A DNA stretch of 5,890 nucleotides, taken from contig JAFSBJ010000163.1 of the NCBI GenBank assembly GCA_017437345.1, positions 1 to 5,890 of the forward strand. The letters run 5' to 3'. The translations under genes and the position numbers were made by a program. Source of the stretch: Clostridia bacterium. Lineage in GTDB: Bacteria > Bacillota_A > Clostridia > UMGS1810. Under the pieces are notes generated by a model. That model was not told where the DNA came from. It searched no databases and saw only the letters and a list, made by a program, of their open reading frames with translations. Shown here piece after piece: positions 4,738 to 5,890 of this stretch (its first letter is position 1; every line of letters starts with the position of its first letter).

Positions 4738-5530
4738 TTTCTTTTTCCTCCTTTCTGATTAAACTGCTGATTTCTTCATCTGTGCAGCTGTATATTTTGT
4801 CAATAAGATTTTGCATAAAACTCGCGCCGCCTTTTAGAGTTTGGGCCTTTTCTCCGCATATTCCAAGTAAAACACAGCTATTTTGTGCAGCATCAAAGGG
4901 AGAAGAAACACAAAGAAAGGATGCACAGATTGCTCCAAGCATACAACCGGTTCCGGTTATGGATGAAAGCTGCGGTGTGCCATTATGGACTAATACAGTT
5001 TTTAAACCATTGGAGATTATATCGGTTTTTCCACTTGCAAGGATAACTGCATTATATTTTTGTGAAAGACTTATACAGATTTGAGATATAAAAGCTTCGT
5101 CGAGGCTTACATCGCTATCCACACCGCTTGATTTATGGCGAGGATTATACAGAGAATATATCTCGGAATAATTCCCTTTTATCACAGAAAATCTATATTT
5201 TCTGCAAAGAGAAAGAGCCAGCTTATGGCGGAGTGATGAGCAAGCAACGCCCACCATATCTATTACTGTTGGTATGTTATTGGAGTTGGCAACAGAAACA
5301 GCCCTTTTTATTGACTTGATTCTGGCATCTGTTATATTTCCAAGATTTAATAAAAGCGCCTGAGAGCTACTTGTTATTTCCTTAATCTCTTTTGGATGCT
5401 CCGCCGTTATCGGTCTTGCACCCAGCGACAAAATTGCATTTGCACACTGATTGATTGATATTGGGTTTGTTATGCAATGGACAAGGGGAGATTTAAGCTG
5501 AAAATCCGCCTTTAATTTACTCAGATTCAT
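4724..5530 (-). CDS. thiM: Hydroxyethylthiazole kinase
   Basis: A 268-residue ribokinase-like enzyme that phosphorylates 4-methyl-5-(2-hydroxyethyl)thiazole with ATP, letting the cell reuse the thiazole half of thiamine. ATG 5530 is chosen because homology begins at LSKLKADFQL and the frame upstream (to 5596) only mirrors the previous gene. A moderate site, AAGAAGG, lies about 9 nt before it. Numbered from that Met: VHCITNPISINQCANAIL (17-34), IDMVGVACSSLR (90-101), KGNYSEI (118-124), ILASGKTDIISNG (163-175), SITGTGCMLGA (190-200) with catalytic-loop Cys196, and GGASFMQNLID (234-244). The 90-101 motif departs from the usual DPVGvGAT (P to M, GAT to ACS). The gene overlaps the upstream membrane-protein gene by 14 nt and thiE by 14 nt, a tightly coupled operon. 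Confidence 0.94.
   Translation of the reverse strand: MNLSKLKADFQLKSPLVHCITNPISINQCANAILSLGARPITAEHPKEIKEITSSSQALLLNLGNITDARIKSIKRAVSVANSNNIPTVIDMVGVACSSLRHKLALSLCRKYRFSVIKGNYSEIYSLYNPRHKSSGVDSDVSLDEAFISQICISLSQKYNAVILASGKTDIISNGLKTVLVHNGTPQLSSITGTGCMLGAICASFLCVSSPFDAAQNSCVLLGICGEKAQTLKGGASFMQNLIDKIYSCTDEEISSLIRKEEKEIEYT
4747..4754 (-). promoter_or_regulatory. Ribosome binding site that supports the TTG start of thiE
   Basis: Inside the 3' end of thiM the minus strand reads AAAGGAGG, 9 nt, TTG at 4737. The thiM stop (TGA, 4726-4724) lies just after the thiE start, as expected for coupled translation. Confidence 0.8.
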
Positions 5531-5888
5531 TTTTGGTAACCTTCTTTGAGAGATAATATACAACTGCCCAGACAAGAAAAACAAAAAGCAAGGCAATAGA
5601 AAGATATGACCATATTGGAGAATTCATTTTGAATATGCCTGTTAAGATTCTTATTACCATAAAGCATATTACACCAAATGCAGCAATAGAAAATGCTTCG
5701 CTTATATATCCGCTGTTGTCTTTATATATATTACTTGAAAGCAGAGCCTGAATTTTACTTATCATTCCTGAATTCGAAAGCTTTTTAAGAAAGACAAAAG
5801 CTATGCTGCCGCCGATAAGGGTGCCGCAGATAAATGACGGAACATAAAAAAGCCATCCTATACCCTCTTTTCCCCAAAAAATGCTCAT
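5517..5888 (-). CDS. Unidentified membrane protein upstream of thiM (may extend past right edge)
   Basis: At least 123 residues are visible, ending at TAA 5519-5517. An ATG sits at 5888, only two bases from the edge, so neither a ribosome binding site nor a longer N-terminus can be judged; this could be the C-terminal part of a bigger permease. Three membrane segments are apparent: ~12-34 (WLFYVPSFICGTLIGG), ~65-86 (FSIAAFGVICFMVIR) and ~91-113 (IWSYLSIALLFVFLVW). There is a soluble stretch at ~36-62 and a short charged tail, KKVTKNESE. I do not recognise the family. The 14-nt overlap with thiM puts it in the thiamine operon, so uptake of thiamine or its thiazole or pyrimidine precursors is a fair guess. 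It does not look to me like the ECF component ThiW or clearly like CytX. Confidence 0.7.
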   Translation of the reverse strand: MSIFWGKEGIGWLFYVPSFICGTLIGGSIAFVFLKKLSNSGMISKIQALLSSNIYKDNSGYISEAFSIAAFGVICFMVIRILTGIFKMNSPIWSYLSIALLFVFLVWAVVYYLSKKVTKNESE

Positions 5889-5890
5889 TA

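Noticed and set aside
4557..5084. Plus-strand frame of 175 codons
   Set aside because: It lies antisense across the thiE-thiM junction with no ribosome binding site or recognisable domain.
4724..5596. Longer thiM starting 66 nt upstream at 5596
   Set aside because: The extra 22 residues overlap the membrane-protein gene and do not belong to the kinase family; ATG 5530 fits both homology and spacing.
1..5890. CRISPR arrays, tRNA or rRNA genes, IS-type terminal repeats, TPP riboswitch
   Set aside because: I saw no regularly spaced repeats, cloverleaf-like gene, transposase or THI-box-like leader. A riboswitch, if present, would be right of the window.

Overview
The window is AT-rich, uses strong AAGGAGG-type ribosome binding sites, and carries a spore-coat gene remnant. 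Together these point to a spore-forming, low-GC Firmicute, most likely a gut-type Clostridia (inference from gene content and style, no search was run). All intact genes are on the minus strand. The only plus-strand coding signal is a broken gene tail.

Left part (1 to about 1953): what looks like one end of an integrated mobile element. It has three minus-strand genes: a winged-helix-like protein running off the left edge, a DUF6100-like protein with a RusA-like acidic motif, and an unrecognised winged-helix-like protein. Two of the gaps hold intrinsic-terminator hairpins with overlapping alternative pairings. The element stops abruptly inside a spore-coat manganese-catalase-family gene (CotJC type). 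Only its last ~64 codons remain here (1954-2148, plus strand); the 5' part should lie beyond the left edge if this is a clean insertion. The break falls about three codons before a predicted metal-ligand glutamate.

Middle (2149-3271): a convergent terminator hairpin, then a diacylglycerol-kinase-family lipid kinase gene with its own recognisable promoter.

Right part (3272-5890): a compact thiamine-salvage operon, minus strand, transcribed in the order membrane protein, thiM, thiE, thiD. ThiM phosphorylates salvaged hydroxyethylthiazole, ThiD phosphorylates hydroxymethylpyrimidine twice, and ThiE joins the two products into thiamine phosphate. The two upstream junctions overlap by 14 nt each; thiE and thiD both start with TTG behind strong ribosome binding sites. 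No thiC, thiG or TPP riboswitch is visible, but the operon's promoter lies beyond the right edge.

The most interesting point is the cotJC disruption. Sporulation genes in Bacilli and Clostridia are known targets of elements that excise in the mother cell (sigK skin elements, for example), and this could be a similar case in a different coat gene.
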